This document shows, one piece after another, positions 43,851-51,415 of a stretch of DNA of 53,920 nucleotides. A program made the position numbers and the translations under genes. A model generated the notes under the pieces. The model saw only the letters and a program-made list of their open reading frames with translations, was not told where the DNA came from and did no database searches. The stretch is from an uncultured Mycoplasmatota bacterium (GTDB lineage Bacteria; Bacillota_I; Bacilli_A; RF39; UBA660), in NCBI GenBank assembly GCA_900556025.1, contig USNG01000005.1:1-53920 (forward strand), read 5' to 3'. Position 1 is the stretch's first letter; every line of letters starts with the position of its first letter.

Positions 43851-43883
43851 AAAAAAAAGATACTTCTTTTTTGAAGTATCTTT
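43851..43883 (-). terminator. Terminator of hsp20
   Basis: On the minus strand, AAAGATACTTC / GAAGTATCTTT followed by a run of T. Confidence 0.8.
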
Positions 43884-43898
43884 GTATATTATCTTTAA

Positions 43899-44294
43899 TT
43901 ATTTTATATCGATGAATTTCTTTGATTGTTTTTGTTCTTCTTTAGGGAAGCTAATTTTTAGTACTCCATTATAGAATTTAGCATCAATAGCTTTTTCATT
44001 AATGTTTCCAACGTTAAATTGTCTTTTGAATGTTCCAAATGTTCTTTCTTTTCTATAGTAGTTCTTTTCTTTTTCTTCTTTATCTTCATGTTTTGTAGCT
44101 GCTATAGTAAGAATTCCATCATCTAAATCAACCTTTACATCATCTTTGTTGAAACCTGGGATATCCATTTCGATATGAACTTTACCACCTTTTTCATAAA
44201 TGTCACATTTCATATCATTTTTTGGCATTTTTGGCATTGGTACAAAATCATCAAAGAAATCATCTAAATAAAACTTTTCTGGTAACAAACTCAT
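43899..44294 (-). CDS. Hsp20/alpha-crystallin family small heat shock protein
   Basis: A 131-residue holdase chaperone. The alpha-crystallin domain covers about 38-125 (YEKGGKVHIEMDIPGFNKDDVKVDLDDGILTI) and a C-terminal FPKEE follows; the usual IxI tail is reduced. It keeps unfolded proteins soluble under stress. ATG 44294 has AGGAG 9 nt upstream; an ATG three codons earlier overlaps the RBS. The promoter is overlapped by a CIRCE element, so HrcA control is expected. Confidence 0.93.
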   Translation of the reverse strand: MSLLPEKFYLDDFFDDFVPMPKMPKNDMKCDIYEKGGKVHIEMDIPGFNKDDVKVDLDDGILTIAATKHEDKEEKEKNYYRKERTFGTFKRQFNVGNINEKAIDAKFYNGVLKISFPKEEQKQSKKFIDIK

Positions 44295-44318
44295 AATTTT
44301 CATCTCCTAACAATTATA

Positions 44319-44359
44319 ATTATACTCATTAATTAGCACTTGTCAATAGTAAGTGCCAA
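44319..44359 (-). promoter_or_regulatory. hsp20 promoter with CIRCE operator
   Basis: Minus-strand TTGACA (44346-44341), 16-bp spacer, TATAAT (44324-44319). Overlapping its -35 is TTAGCACTT-N9-AAGTGCCAA (44333-44359), a near match to the CIRCE inverted repeat TTAGCACTC-N9-GAGTGCTAA bound by HrcA. Confidence 0.88.
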
Positions 44360-44437
44360 TTTTTTTAAAATTTTGGAATTTATTGACATTATTATTTTAC
44401 TCAAGTTTGTAAATAATATAACTAGGAGGATAAAAAT

Positions 44438-44635
44438 ATGAAAGAAACACCAAATATAATTTCAGTTAAAGATCTTTTATATATAGAAGATATGATGAAT
44501 TGGAATTTTATAATGAATAAAAAAATATATTCATTTTTAGAATGCGCTAGCGATAGTGAAGTTAAAGAAATATTAACTAAAGCTAAAAAAATGCATGCTA
44601 AACACTATAAAGAATTGTTAAGTATTTTAGAATAG
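44438..44635 (+). CDS. Small CotF-like helical protein
   Basis: A 65-residue protein with SVKDLLYIEDMMNWNFIMNKK and KMHAKHYKELLSIL, two helices like the first half of ferritin-like spore coat proteins that are encoded beside CotF. RBS AGGAGG. It is 8 nt upstream of a CotF-like gene. Assignment rests on neighbour and helical pattern. Confidence 0.65.
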   Translation: MKETPNIISVKDLLYIEDMMNWNFIMNKKIYSFLECASDSEVKEILTKAKKMHAKHYKELLSILE

Positions 44636-44643
44636 GAGGAAAA

Positions 44644-44952
44644 ATGAAAGAAATTAAAAATGAAAAACAAGAAATCAGTAAAGATGAATGTTTAAATGAT
44701 GAAGATTTATTAAATGATATAATGTTATGTGAAAAGAATATATCTAATAGTTATAGTGTAGCTATTAATGAAATGAGTAACAAATATTTATATAAAAAAG
44801 TTATGGATATTTTTGAAGATACAAAAGATATAGCTAGGGATATATTTAATCTAATGTTTTCTAAAGGTTGGTATACACTAACTCCTGAAGAAGAAACCAA
44901 AATAACTAAATCATATACTAAATATTCTGATAAACTTAAAGAATTAAGTTAA
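44644..44952 (+). CDS. Spore coat protein CotF family
   Basis: A 102-residue protein. LNDEDLLNDIMLCEKNISNSY, then ALNE-like AINEMSNKYLYKKVMDI and the closing FSKGWYTL correspond to the CotF pattern of a ferritin-like four-helix unit ending in KGWY. CotF family proteins occur in spore coats but also in non-sporulating relatives. RBS AGGAGG 4 nt before the ATG; cotranscribed with the preceding small gene. Confidence 0.8.
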   Translation: MKEIKNEKQEISKDECLNDEDLLNDIMLCEKNISNSYSVAINEMSNKYLYKKVMDIFEDTKDIARDIFNLMFSKGWYTLTPEEETKITKSYTKYSDKLKELS

Positions 44953-44963
44953 TTTATTTATAA

Positions 44964-44992
44964 AAATATTACTTTAAGTAGTAATATTTTTT
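44964..44992 (+). terminator. Intrinsic terminator
   Basis: AAATATTACT / AGTAATATTT with a 6-nt loop, then TTT. Confidence 0.75.
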
Positions 44993-45061
44993 GATTTGTA
45001 TATTTTATTTGACAAAAACATATATTTAGATTATTATATAATCGAATTATGGGGTGCAAAT

Positions 45062-46345
45062 ATGAAAAAGGATAAAAAGTTTCTTGGTACACTAAATAAT
45101 AATTTAAAAGGTTTAAGTAATAAAAAGAAAAAAGAAATAATTGATAAATATCAAGAAATTATAAAAAAAGAAAAAGAAAGTGGTAAAAAGATTACTATTA
45201 TCTTAAAAGAGTTAGGTAATCCAGAAGATATTGCTTTAAAAGAAATTGAAAAAGAAAAGGCAAATTCTTTTAGTTTGTTTAAAAATAGTAATTTTTCTAA
45301 ATTTAAAGAGTTTTTGATTAAAGATAGAAAGATTGAATTTAAGAAGAAAGATAAAAAAGAAAAGAAGAAGGATAAGAAGAATAAAAATAAAGATAATAAG
45401 ATTAAAGAAAATGTAGTTGAAACTGTTAATGAATTGTCAAGTGATGTTAAGAAAGAAGTAACTAAAGTTAAAAAGAATTTTAAATTTAATAAATTATTTA
45501 AAAAGAAAAATAAAATTGATAAGATTAAAGATAATATTGAGGAAGTAAAAGAGGAAATAACTGAGATTAGTGATGATGTTTCTTCTGATTTTAGAGAAGA
45601 GATTCCTAATGTTGTTAATGCTGTTAGTGATAAGAAAATATTTGAGAGTAAAAAGTCTAGAAGAAAAAGAATATTTATTAATGTTATTAGTTTTTTTATA
45701 CTTGCGTTTGTTTTGTTTATATTTTTATGGATTAATATAATATTTTTAGCTGGTTTATTTGCGCTTTTAGATGGTGTTAGGTTAATTGGACTTAATATAG
45801 CTTTATTAGGCTTAAATATTTTAATTTTTTGGTTATTTATTATGCTTAATAAACTTATTTTTAAAAAGAAAAATAATTATAAATTAAATTTAATTATTAT
45901 AATATCTTCTACTGTAGTTATTGCTTTAGGAGTAGCTTTAACTTTTTATAAAATTTATCATACACAAGAAGTTCAAGATGTTAGTGATAAATATAGTATG
46001 ACTAGTGTTTATGATAAACTTGATTTACCTAAAGATGAATCTAAAAAATTCTACATTACTTTTAATGCAAATTATAAAAATGATTATGTAATTGAATATG
46101 TTGAGAATTTAAAAGATCAAATTAAATTAGAAGTTAAGTACTATGAGAATTATTATGATTATTATATTAAGAAATCTAATAATAATGTTTATATATCTTT
46201 AAAAATTGATGATAGAGATAGAATAAGTAGTTATATTTCTGATTTTAAAGAAGGAAAAATATATAGTACTGATGAATTGAGTAGGTATACTATTAAAATA
46301 ACAATTAATGAAAATGATAAAGATAGGCTAGAAATAATACACTAG
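45062..46345 (+). CDS. HAAS/DUF1700-like domain membrane protein
   Basis: A 428-residue protein. Residues 1-65 (FLGTLNNNLKGLSNKKKKEIIDKYQ, then ELGNPEDIA) match the HAAS/DUF1700 pattern, a domain that in many Bacillota pairs with PadR regulators. A very lysine-rich, low-complexity linker (about 80-200) follows, then three transmembrane helices (about 205-300) and an outside C-terminal domain of about 110 residues. No PadR gene is next to it. ATG 45062 has GGGGTG upstream; an earlier ATG would add 22 residues covering the promoter TTGACA/TATTAT. Confidence 0.72.
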   Translation: MKKDKKFLGTLNNNLKGLSNKKKKEIIDKYQEIIKKEKESGKKITIILKELGNPEDIALKEIEKEKANSFSLFKNSNFSKFKEFLIKDRKIEFKKKDKKEKKKDKKNKNKDNKIKENVVETVNELSSDVKKEVTKVKKNFKFNKLFKKKNKIDKIKDNIEEVKEEITEISDDVSSDFREEIPNVVNAVSDKKIFESKKSRRKRIFINVISFFILAFVLFIFLWINIIFLAGLFALLDGVRLIGLNIALLGLNILIFWLFIMLNKLIFKKKNNYKLNLIIIISSTVVIALGVALTFYKIYHTQEVQDVSDKYSMTSVYDKLDLPKDESKKFYITFNANYKNDYVIEYVENLKDQIKLEVKYYENYYDYYIKKSNNNVYISLKIDDRDRISSYISDFKEGKIYSTDELSRYTIKITINENDKDRLEIIH

Positions 46346-46354
46346 TCTTTTTTT
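46325..46354 (+). terminator. Intrinsic terminator
   Basis: AGGCTAG / CTAGTCT (one G-U pair) with the stop codon in the 3' arm and seven T. Confidence 0.65.
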
Positions 46355-46719
46355 ATTTCATCTATTTTTGATTTAAGTTCTTCTACCATATTTGTTAGAA
46401 CATCTAAATCTACTGAATGATTTGGGTAAACTTGTTTTATTATTCTTTTAATTGTTTCTATATCATATACTGGTGGATTATATAAACATTTTACTTCTTT
46501 TGAATTTATATTTATTATTCCACCTTTGATTCTACCTTCAATAATATTTTGAGAGGCAGCGTTTGTAAGAATTGTTTGACCCAATAATATAATCCAGTTT
46601 CCGAGCATATTTTGTTCAGGCGCAGTAAGATTATCTACAAGTAAAAGTCCAAGTATAAAACTAATTGATGTAGATAGTCTTGGATTAGTATTAAATATTT
46701 CATGGAAACTTTTATTCAT
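46342..46719 (-). CDS. Hypothetical protein
   Basis: A protein of about 125 residues convergent with the previous gene and overlapping its end by 4 nt. It has one moderately hydrophobic region (SISFILGLLLVDNL and LGNWIILLGQTILTNAASQNI), then VYDIETIKRIIKQVYP and a helical acidic tail. Not recognised. The start is uncertain: ATG 46719 lacks a visible RBS, and TTG 46743 adjoins the tRNA-Asn terminator; TACAAT a few bases before ATG 46719 would make a nearly leaderless transcript. Confidence 0.6.
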   Translation of the reverse strand: MNKSFHEIFNTNPRLSTSISFILGLLLVDNLTAPEQNMLGNWIILLGQTILTNAASQNIIEGRIKGGIININSKEVKCLYNPPVYDIETIKRIIKQVYPNHSVDLDVLTNMVEELKSKIDEIKKD

Positions 46720-46746
46720 ATTTAATTGTATGTTTAAAGACAATAA

Positions 46747-46770
46747 AAAAACTCAAGAAATCTTGAGTTT
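46747..46770 (-). terminator. Terminator after tRNA-Asn
   Basis: Minus-strand AAACTCAAG / CTTGAGTTT with a 4-nt loop and a T run. Confidence 0.85.
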
Positions 46771-46779
46771 ATTCGCAAA

Positions 46780-46855
46780 TGGCGCCCGATGTAGGACTCG
46801 AACCTACGACCTAACGGTTAACAGCCGTGCGCTCTACCGACTGAGCTAATCGGGC
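46780..46855 (-). tRNA. tRNA-Asn (anticodon GTT)
   Basis: 76 nt with a perfect 7-bp acceptor stem (GCCCGAT / ATCGGGC), discriminator G, encoded CCA, GTTCGAGTC T-loop and anticodon loop CTGTTAA. Confidence 0.95.
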
Positions 46856-46868
46856 ATTTGCATAAATA

Positions 46869-46897
46869 ATTATAATGTATGTTTTTTTATTTGTCAA
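46869..46897 (-). promoter_or_regulatory. tRNA-Asn promoter
   Basis: Minus-strand TTGACA (46897-46892), 17-bp spacer, TATAAT (46874-46869): a perfect consensus promoter ending 13 nt before the tRNA. Confidence 0.9.
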
Positions 46898-46961
46898 CAA
46901 AAATATAGACTTTTATTAATAAAATTGATAAAATTAGAATGAAATAGATGAGGGAAAGCGT

Positions 46962-47963
46962 ATGAATAATGATTTAGAAATTGTTGAACTTGGAAATGAA
47001 AAAGAAAATACTATAAAAGAAGAAGATTCTAGTAGTGAATTAAGATATAGTATTTTAGATACTTATGGTGAAAATTTAAGTAGAAAAGAATATGTTACAA
47101 ATCCGGCTATTGGAAGAGAACATGAAATAGAACAAACTATAGAAATTTTATTAACACCTGAAAAGAGTGCATTACTTGTTGGTAAAGCTGGTGTAGGTAA
47201 AACAGCAATTGTAGAAGGTATTGGTTATAGAATGGTAACTGGTACTATTCCAAACGCTTTAAAACCTTATGAGTTGATAAAAGTTAATATTTCAAGTTTA
47301 CTTGGTGAAACTAAAATTGGAGAAGGACAATCAGAAAATAGACTTCAGTTATTAGTAGAAGAATTAAAACATAAAAAAAATATAATATTATTTATAGATG
47401 AAATTCACTTACTTGTAAATAGAAATACTTCTAATATGAGTATCGACTTTGCAAATATGTTAAAACCTGGTTTAGACCGTGGAGAAATTAAGATGATTGG
47501 TGCTACTACATATGAAGAATTTGAAGCTTATATTTTAAGAGATAGAGCTTTCTTAAGACGTTTCTTAAAAGTTGATGTAGCTGAACCTACAGAAGAACAA
47601 TGTGTAGCTATTTTGATGGGTACATATCCTAAATATGAAAAAAGAACTGGTATTAAAATAGGTTATACTGATTTTATACGTGAAAAGATATTTAAATTTA
47701 TAGTTGAAATGACTGATGAATATAAAAGAATATATGAAATAGGAAATAGATATCCAGATATAGCATTAACTATTGTTATGAGTGCGTTTTCTATGGCATT
47801 ATATGATAATGAAACAGAAGTTAAAATAAAACATTTCTATAAAGCTATTAAAAGAACTAAAGTTATATATGAAGACTCTAAAGTAAAGGAAATAGCTAGA
47901 TTTAAAGAAGTGTTCAAAGATTTAATACAAGAAGAAAATCTTAATTTAGATGAAATTAAATAA
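46962..47963 (+). CDS. AAA+ ATPase resembling a stand-alone ClpA/ClpB D1 domain
   Basis: A 333-residue AAA+ ATPase. [17 protein letters not shown] is the usual entry of the Clp D1 ring; Walker [10 protein letters not shown] (74-82), Walker B LFIDEIH (144-150), sensor [12 protein letters not shown] and arginine finger RDRAFLRRF (193-201) follow. There is no N domain, no coiled-coil M domain in the usual place, and no D2 ring, so it is much shorter than ClpB or ClpC (about 800-860). It may be a specialised unfoldase or chaperone-like ATPase. RBS AGGGAAAGCG is weak. Confidence 0.85.
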   Translation: MNNDLEIVELGNEKENTIKEEDSSSELRYSILDTYGENLSRKEYVTNPAIGREHEIEQTIEILLTPEKSALLVGKAGVGKTAIVEGIGYRMVTGTIPNALKPYELIKVNISSLLGETKIGEGQSENRLQLLVEELKHKKNIILFIDEIHLLVNRNTSNMSIDFANMLKPGLDRGEIKMIGATTYEEFEAYILRDRAFLRRFLKVDVAEPTEEQCVAILMGTYPKYEKRTGIKIGYTDFIREKIFKFIVEMTDEYKRIYEIGNRYPDIALTIVMSAFSMALYDNETEVKIKHFYKAIKRTKVIYEDSKVKEIARFKEVFKDLIQEENLNLDEIK

Positions 47964-47987
47964 ACTTACAAATTTGTAAGTTTTTTA
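47962..47987 (+). terminator. Intrinsic terminator
   Basis: AAACTTACAAA / TTTGTAAGTTT with no spare loop bases beyond the central A/T, then six T. Confidence 0.8.
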
Positions 47988-48136
47988 TTTTTGATTAATT
48001 TTACTATGTTGATTATTTAATTTTGAGTTATAGAAAATATTTATTTTGATTTATAGTTTTGTTGTTAAAATTTAATTTTGTCAATTTGATATTATTTTTA
48101 TAAGTATGTATACTCCTTTTTATGAAGGGAGAAATG

Positions 48137-49009
48137 ATGGAAAAAATAATTAAAGTAAGAAATGTTAATAAGTATATTGGAGATAGAAAAATATTAGATA
48201 ATATTAATTTTGATGTTTACAGGGGAGAGATTGTTGGTTTGGTTGGACCTAATGGAGCAGGCAAGTCTACACTACTTAAAATAATGAGTGGTCTTTATTC
48301 TAGTGATGGTGAGATTATATATGATGGGTATGATTTAAGAAAAGATTTTGAGAAGGCTATGTCTATTGTTGGTACTTTGATAGAGTATCCTGATATGTAT
48401 GGAAATTTGAGTGGAAAAAAGAATTTGAGTTTATATAAATCTATGTTTAATAATATAAGTGACGATAGTATAAATAGTATAGTTAAGATGGTTGAAATGG
48501 AGACATTTTTAAAGCGTAAATTTAAGACTTATTCTCTTGGCATGAAAGAAAGGTTAGGAATAGCAAATAGTCTTTTAAATAAGCCTAAAATACTTATTTT
48601 AGATGAACCTACTAATGGTCTTGATCCTTTAGGTGTAAAAAAGATAATGAAATTGCTTAAAAATATGGGTGATACAACTATTATAATTTCTTCTCATATG
48701 CTTAGCGAGATAGAAGATTTATGTACTAAAATTATTTTTATAAATGATGGAAAGATTGTTAGTATTAAGTGTAATGATAATAGTGTAAAGAAAAGAAATG
48801 TTATATTTGAAGTAGATGATTATTCTAGAGCTAGAATGTTACTTAATAATTATTGTATAAATGAAGAATTGGAAGTATATGAAAGTGATGAAAAAATTAG
48901 TGAACTTAATAGAGAATTAGTATTAAATAATATTAATGTTTATAGAATAGTAGAGCATAATAAAAGCTTAGAACAAGAATTTTTTGATATGGTAGGTAAT
49001 CATGATTAG
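48137..49009 (+). CDS. ABC transporter ATP-binding protein (bacitracin-type)
   Basis: A 290-residue ATPase: Walker A GPNGAGKST, signature YSLGMKERL, Walker B LILDEP and SSHML. The C-terminal extension has the regulatory region usual in BcrA/NatA-like exporters. ATG 48137 follows AGGGAG by 5 nt; ATG 48134 and 48122 are alternatives. It overlaps a permease gene by 8 nt. Substrate unknown. Confidence 0.92.
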   Translation: MEKIIKVRNVNKYIGDRKILDNINFDVYRGEIVGLVGPNGAGKSTLLKIMSGLYSSDGEIIYDGYDLRKDFEKAMSIVGTLIEYPDMYGNLSGKKNLSLYKSMFNNISDDSINSIVKMVEMETFLKRKFKTYSLGMKERLGIANSLLNKPKILILDEPTNGLDPLGVKKIMKLLKNMGDTTIIISSHMLSEIEDLCTKIIFINDGKIVSIKCNDNSVKKRNVIFEVDDYSRARMLLNNYCINEELEVYESDEKISELNRELVLNNINVYRIVEHNKSLEQEFFDMVGNHD

Positions 49010-49709
49010 ACTTGTTAAAAATGAATATACAAAGATTGGACATTTTAAATTAAATTTACCTTTCATTATATTTACAATTGTAATATTGATTATGAAAGAA
49101 GCTGAGAGTTTGAGTTTTGGTAAGATTTATTCTTTAATATCATTTATTGGTCTTTGTAATTGTGCATTATTTGGGGGTATTATTTCTAATGAGATAGAGA
49201 ATGGTACTTTTAGAATGTATTTAACAAAGCCTGTTAAGAGAGAAAAGATATATTTGTCTAAATATATTATGATGTGTTTTTATACTTTTGTTTTGTCTTT
49301 ATTTATATATTTTATGTTTGTTTTGATAATCAGAAATTTTGAAAGTAAAATTTTATTTAAATATTTAATGTATACTATTCCTTTATATTTATTAAATTCA
49401 ATAATAATATTTGTATCAACTATAATAAGAAATACTGCGATAGTAGTAAGTATTTGTATATTTTTATTGGTATTTTCTTTAGTGATAGTTCAAATATTAT
49501 TTGGATTAAATATTAAAATTATGGAATATAGTATTTTACCTTATTTAGATTTTTCTATATTTAATGATAAAAATAGTTTAGATGATATAAATATGTCTTT
49601 TGATGTTAGCTTATCTTTAAAGAAGGGAATTATTGTTGATACTTTTAATATGATATTTGTGTATTTGCTAGGTTCTTTTATATTTAATAATAAGGATATT
49701 AAGAATTAA
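49002..49709 (+). CDS. ABC-2 type permease
   Basis: A 235-residue membrane protein with six helices; EIENGTFRMYLTKPVKREKIYLSKY between helices 2 and 3 is the coupling segment typical of BcrB/NatB-like permeases. It is coupled to the ATPase gene upstream. Confidence 0.88.
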   Translation: MIRLVKNEYTKIGHFKLNLPFIIFTIVILIMKEAESLSFGKIYSLISFIGLCNCALFGGIISNEIENGTFRMYLTKPVKREKIYLSKYIMMCFYTFVLSLFIYFMFVLIIRNFESKILFKYLMYTIPLYLLNSIIIFVSTIIRNTAIVVSICIFLLVFSLVIVQILFGLNIKIMEYSILPYLDFSIFNDKNSLDDINMSFDVSLSLKKGIIVDTFNMIFVYLLGSFIFNNKDIKN

Positions 49710-49733
49710 AAAAAAGACTATTTATAGCCTTTC
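49706..49733 (-). terminator. Possible terminator of the cotJ unit
   Basis: On the minus strand, AAAGGCTA / TAGTCTTT with one mismatch, followed by a long T run. Confidence 0.45.
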
Positions 49734-50278
49734 TTTTGATAATATTCTAGTAGTTCTTTAAATCTTATGTAGTGAACTATTTCTCTTTGTCTTAGAAAAC
49801 TTAGAGGAGCAAGGATACTTTCATCATCTGTTAAATCCATTAAATTTTCATAAGTGGCTCTTGCTTTTTCTTCGGCAGCCATATCTTCATGTAAATCAAC
49901 TATTGGATTTCCTGAACATGCGATGTAAGCAGATGTAAATGGAATTCCATTTGGATCCATTGGGAACACACCTTTATTATGTTCTGTATACCATGCTTCT
50001 AATCCAGCTTTTTTAACTTCTTCTATACTTGCATCTTTAATTAATTGTCTGATCATTGTACATATCATTTCTACATGACCAAGTTCTTCAGTTCCAATAT
50101 CAGATAATAATGCTTTTCCTTTATCATCTGGCATTGTAAATCTTTGAGTTAGATATCTTAGTGACGCACCTAGTTCTCCATCTGGTCCACCAAATTGAGC
50201 TACTAATAATTTAGCCATTTTTAAATCTTTTTTCTTTACATTAACTGGATATTCTAACATTTTTTCATATTTAAACAT
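49718..50278 (-). CDS. cotJC: Spore coat protein CotJC (manganese catalase-like)
   Basis: A 186-residue ferritin-like protein. The start MFKYEKMLEYPVNVKKKD, metal-ligand segments GGPDGELGASLRYL, GTEELGHVEMI, AAEEKARATYENL and the final His in REIVHYIRF are those of CotJC. It sits in the spore coat in sporulating Bacillota; the manganese site suggests peroxide removal. It follows the CotJA-CotJB fusion gene by 1 nt. RBS AGGAGG. Confidence 0.93.
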   Translation of the reverse strand: MFKYEKMLEYPVNVKKKDLKMAKLLVAQFGGPDGELGASLRYLTQRFTMPDDKGKALLSDIGTEELGHVEMICTMIRQLIKDASIEEVKKAGLEAWYTEHNKGVFPMDPNGIPFTSAYIACSGNPIVDLHEDMAAEEKARATYENLMDLTDDESILAPLSFLRQREIVHYIRFKELLEYYQKKGYK

Positions 50279-50279
50279 A

Positions 50280-50750
50280 TTAATTTCCTCCTTTATCCCA
50301 AGGCCAAGGATTATTTATCCATGTCCATTTGTCAGTACTATTTACATTATTTGAATATAATGGACCATATTCATTAATATATTTATTTTTATATTCTTCT
50401 AATTTACTTTTATATTCTTGAAACATTTTTAACATATTTCTATCTTCTGGATAAACATCTAAATATAAATTTAAATCTTTAAGTGCAAAAGTATACATTT
50501 GAATTTTATAAAGTAACTCATCTTTAGGATTATTTACTTTTAAATTGTAAACATAATTTTTGTATTTAGAATATAAGTTCTTAAACATATTTCCTTTATT
50601 AAATCCTTCGTTTGGATCATAAAGAGTATTATCTCTATTAAAATTAATACTATCTACATTAATATTTATATTTGAATCTATGTCTGTTTTAAAGTTAAAT
50701 TCGTGTTCATCAATGAAGTAATTATTGTCTTCATCAAAATACATATTCAT
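50280..50750 (-). CDS. CotJA-CotJB fusion spore coat protein
   Basis: A 156-residue protein. Residues 1-35 are acidic and variable. LYDPNEGFNKGNMFKNLY (43-60) matches the core of CotJA (pattern YxPEEGLxRGTxFPELY), and residues 78-153 match CotJB: LLYKIQMYTFALKDLNLYLDVYP, EYGPLY and the Trp-rich ending WTWINNPWPWD. The two are normally separate genes. The gene directly precedes cotJC and is read from a candidate mother-cell promoter. The overlap of GGTGAT with the start makes ATG 50750 or 50744 possible. Confidence 0.8.
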   Translation of the reverse strand: MNMYFDEDNNYFIDEHEFNFKTDIDSNININVDSINFNRDNTLYDPNEGFNKGNMFKNLYSKYKNYVYNLKVNNPKDELLYKIQMYTFALKDLNLYLDVYPEDRNMLKMFQEYKSKLEEYKNKYINEYGPLYSNNVNSTDKWTWINNPWPWDKGGN

Positions 50751-50766
50751 ATCACCTTCCTAGACT

Positions 50767-50794
50767 ATTGTATGAAGTTATGTTATTTGTCGTA
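50767..50794 (-). promoter_or_regulatory. Candidate sporulation (mother-cell sigma) promoter of cotJ
   Basis: On the minus strand, CATACAATA (50774-50766) agrees with the -10 consensus of sigma-E (CATACAAT) and sigma-K (CATAnnnTA). An AC 17 nt upstream (50793-50792) fits the sigma-K -35. The start codon is 17 nt from the -10 box. No good sigma-A -35 is seen. Confidence 0.45.
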
Positions 50795-50881
50795 TAGACT
50801 AATTTCTTAAAAATGTGTAAAATGTTTAAAAATACTTGTATATATTTTTCTATTAATGTTACAATGAATATGGTGGTATAA

Positions 50882-51334
50882 ATGCAATATAAAATAACAA
50901 CTTATTCTGAAGAAGAAACAATTGAATTAGCACAAAATATTGAAAGTGAAAAATTTCCTAATATGGTTATATGTTTAGAAGGTGATCTTGGAAGTGGAAA
51001 GACTGTTTTTGCTAAGGCATTTGCTAGAGCTTTAGAGATAACTGACAATATTACATCTCCAACATTTAATATTATCAAGGAGTATGATGGTGGGGAAATG
51101 AAATTATTCCATATGGATGTTTATCGTTTAAGTGATGTTAAACAAGACATAGGAATAGAAGAATATTTTACTAAAAAGGGTGTTTGTATTATTGAATGGT
51201 CTGATTTAATTGAAGATATTTTACCTAAAAATAGACTTGATATTAGAATTAGAATCGTTGATGAAAATACAAGACAATTTATAATTATTCCTCATGGTAG
51301 TAAATATGAAGATTTATGTGAAAGAGTATTGTAA
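50882..51334 (+). CDS. tsaE: tRNA threonylcarbamoyladenosine biosynthesis protein TsaE
   Basis: A 150-residue ATPase: P-loop LEGDLGSGKTVFAKA, SPTFNIIKEYDGG, FHMDVYRL and GVCIIEWSD are in family order. With TsaB, TsaC and TsaD it makes the t6A37 modification of ANN-reading tRNAs. In many Bacillota it is encoded with tsaB; here it stands alone in the window. GGTGG precedes the ATG. Confidence 0.94.
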   Translation: MQYKITTYSEEETIELAQNIESEKFPNMVICLEGDLGSGKTVFAKAFARALEITDNITSPTFNIIKEYDGGEMKLFHMDVYRLSDVKQDIGIEEYFTKKGVCIIEWSDLIEDILPKNRLDIRIRIVDENTRQFIIIPHGSKYEDLCERVL

Positions 51335-51370
51335 TCTTTACAGTAATAAGATTTTTAACTCTTTTTTTTT
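51321..51370 (+). terminator. Terminator after tsaE
   Basis: AAAGAGT pairs with ACTCTTT as an outer stem, with AATCTT / AAGATT inside, then nine T. Confidence 0.55.
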
Positions 51371-51397
51371 GACTTAAATTAATGTAAAATATATATA
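51369..51397 (+). promoter_or_regulatory. Phosphoketolase promoter
   Basis: TTGACT (51369-51374), 17-bp spacer, TATATA (51392-51397); the RBS GAGGAGG follows at about 51405. Confidence 0.65.
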
Positions 51398-51415
51398 GAA
51401 TAAAGAGGAGGATTT

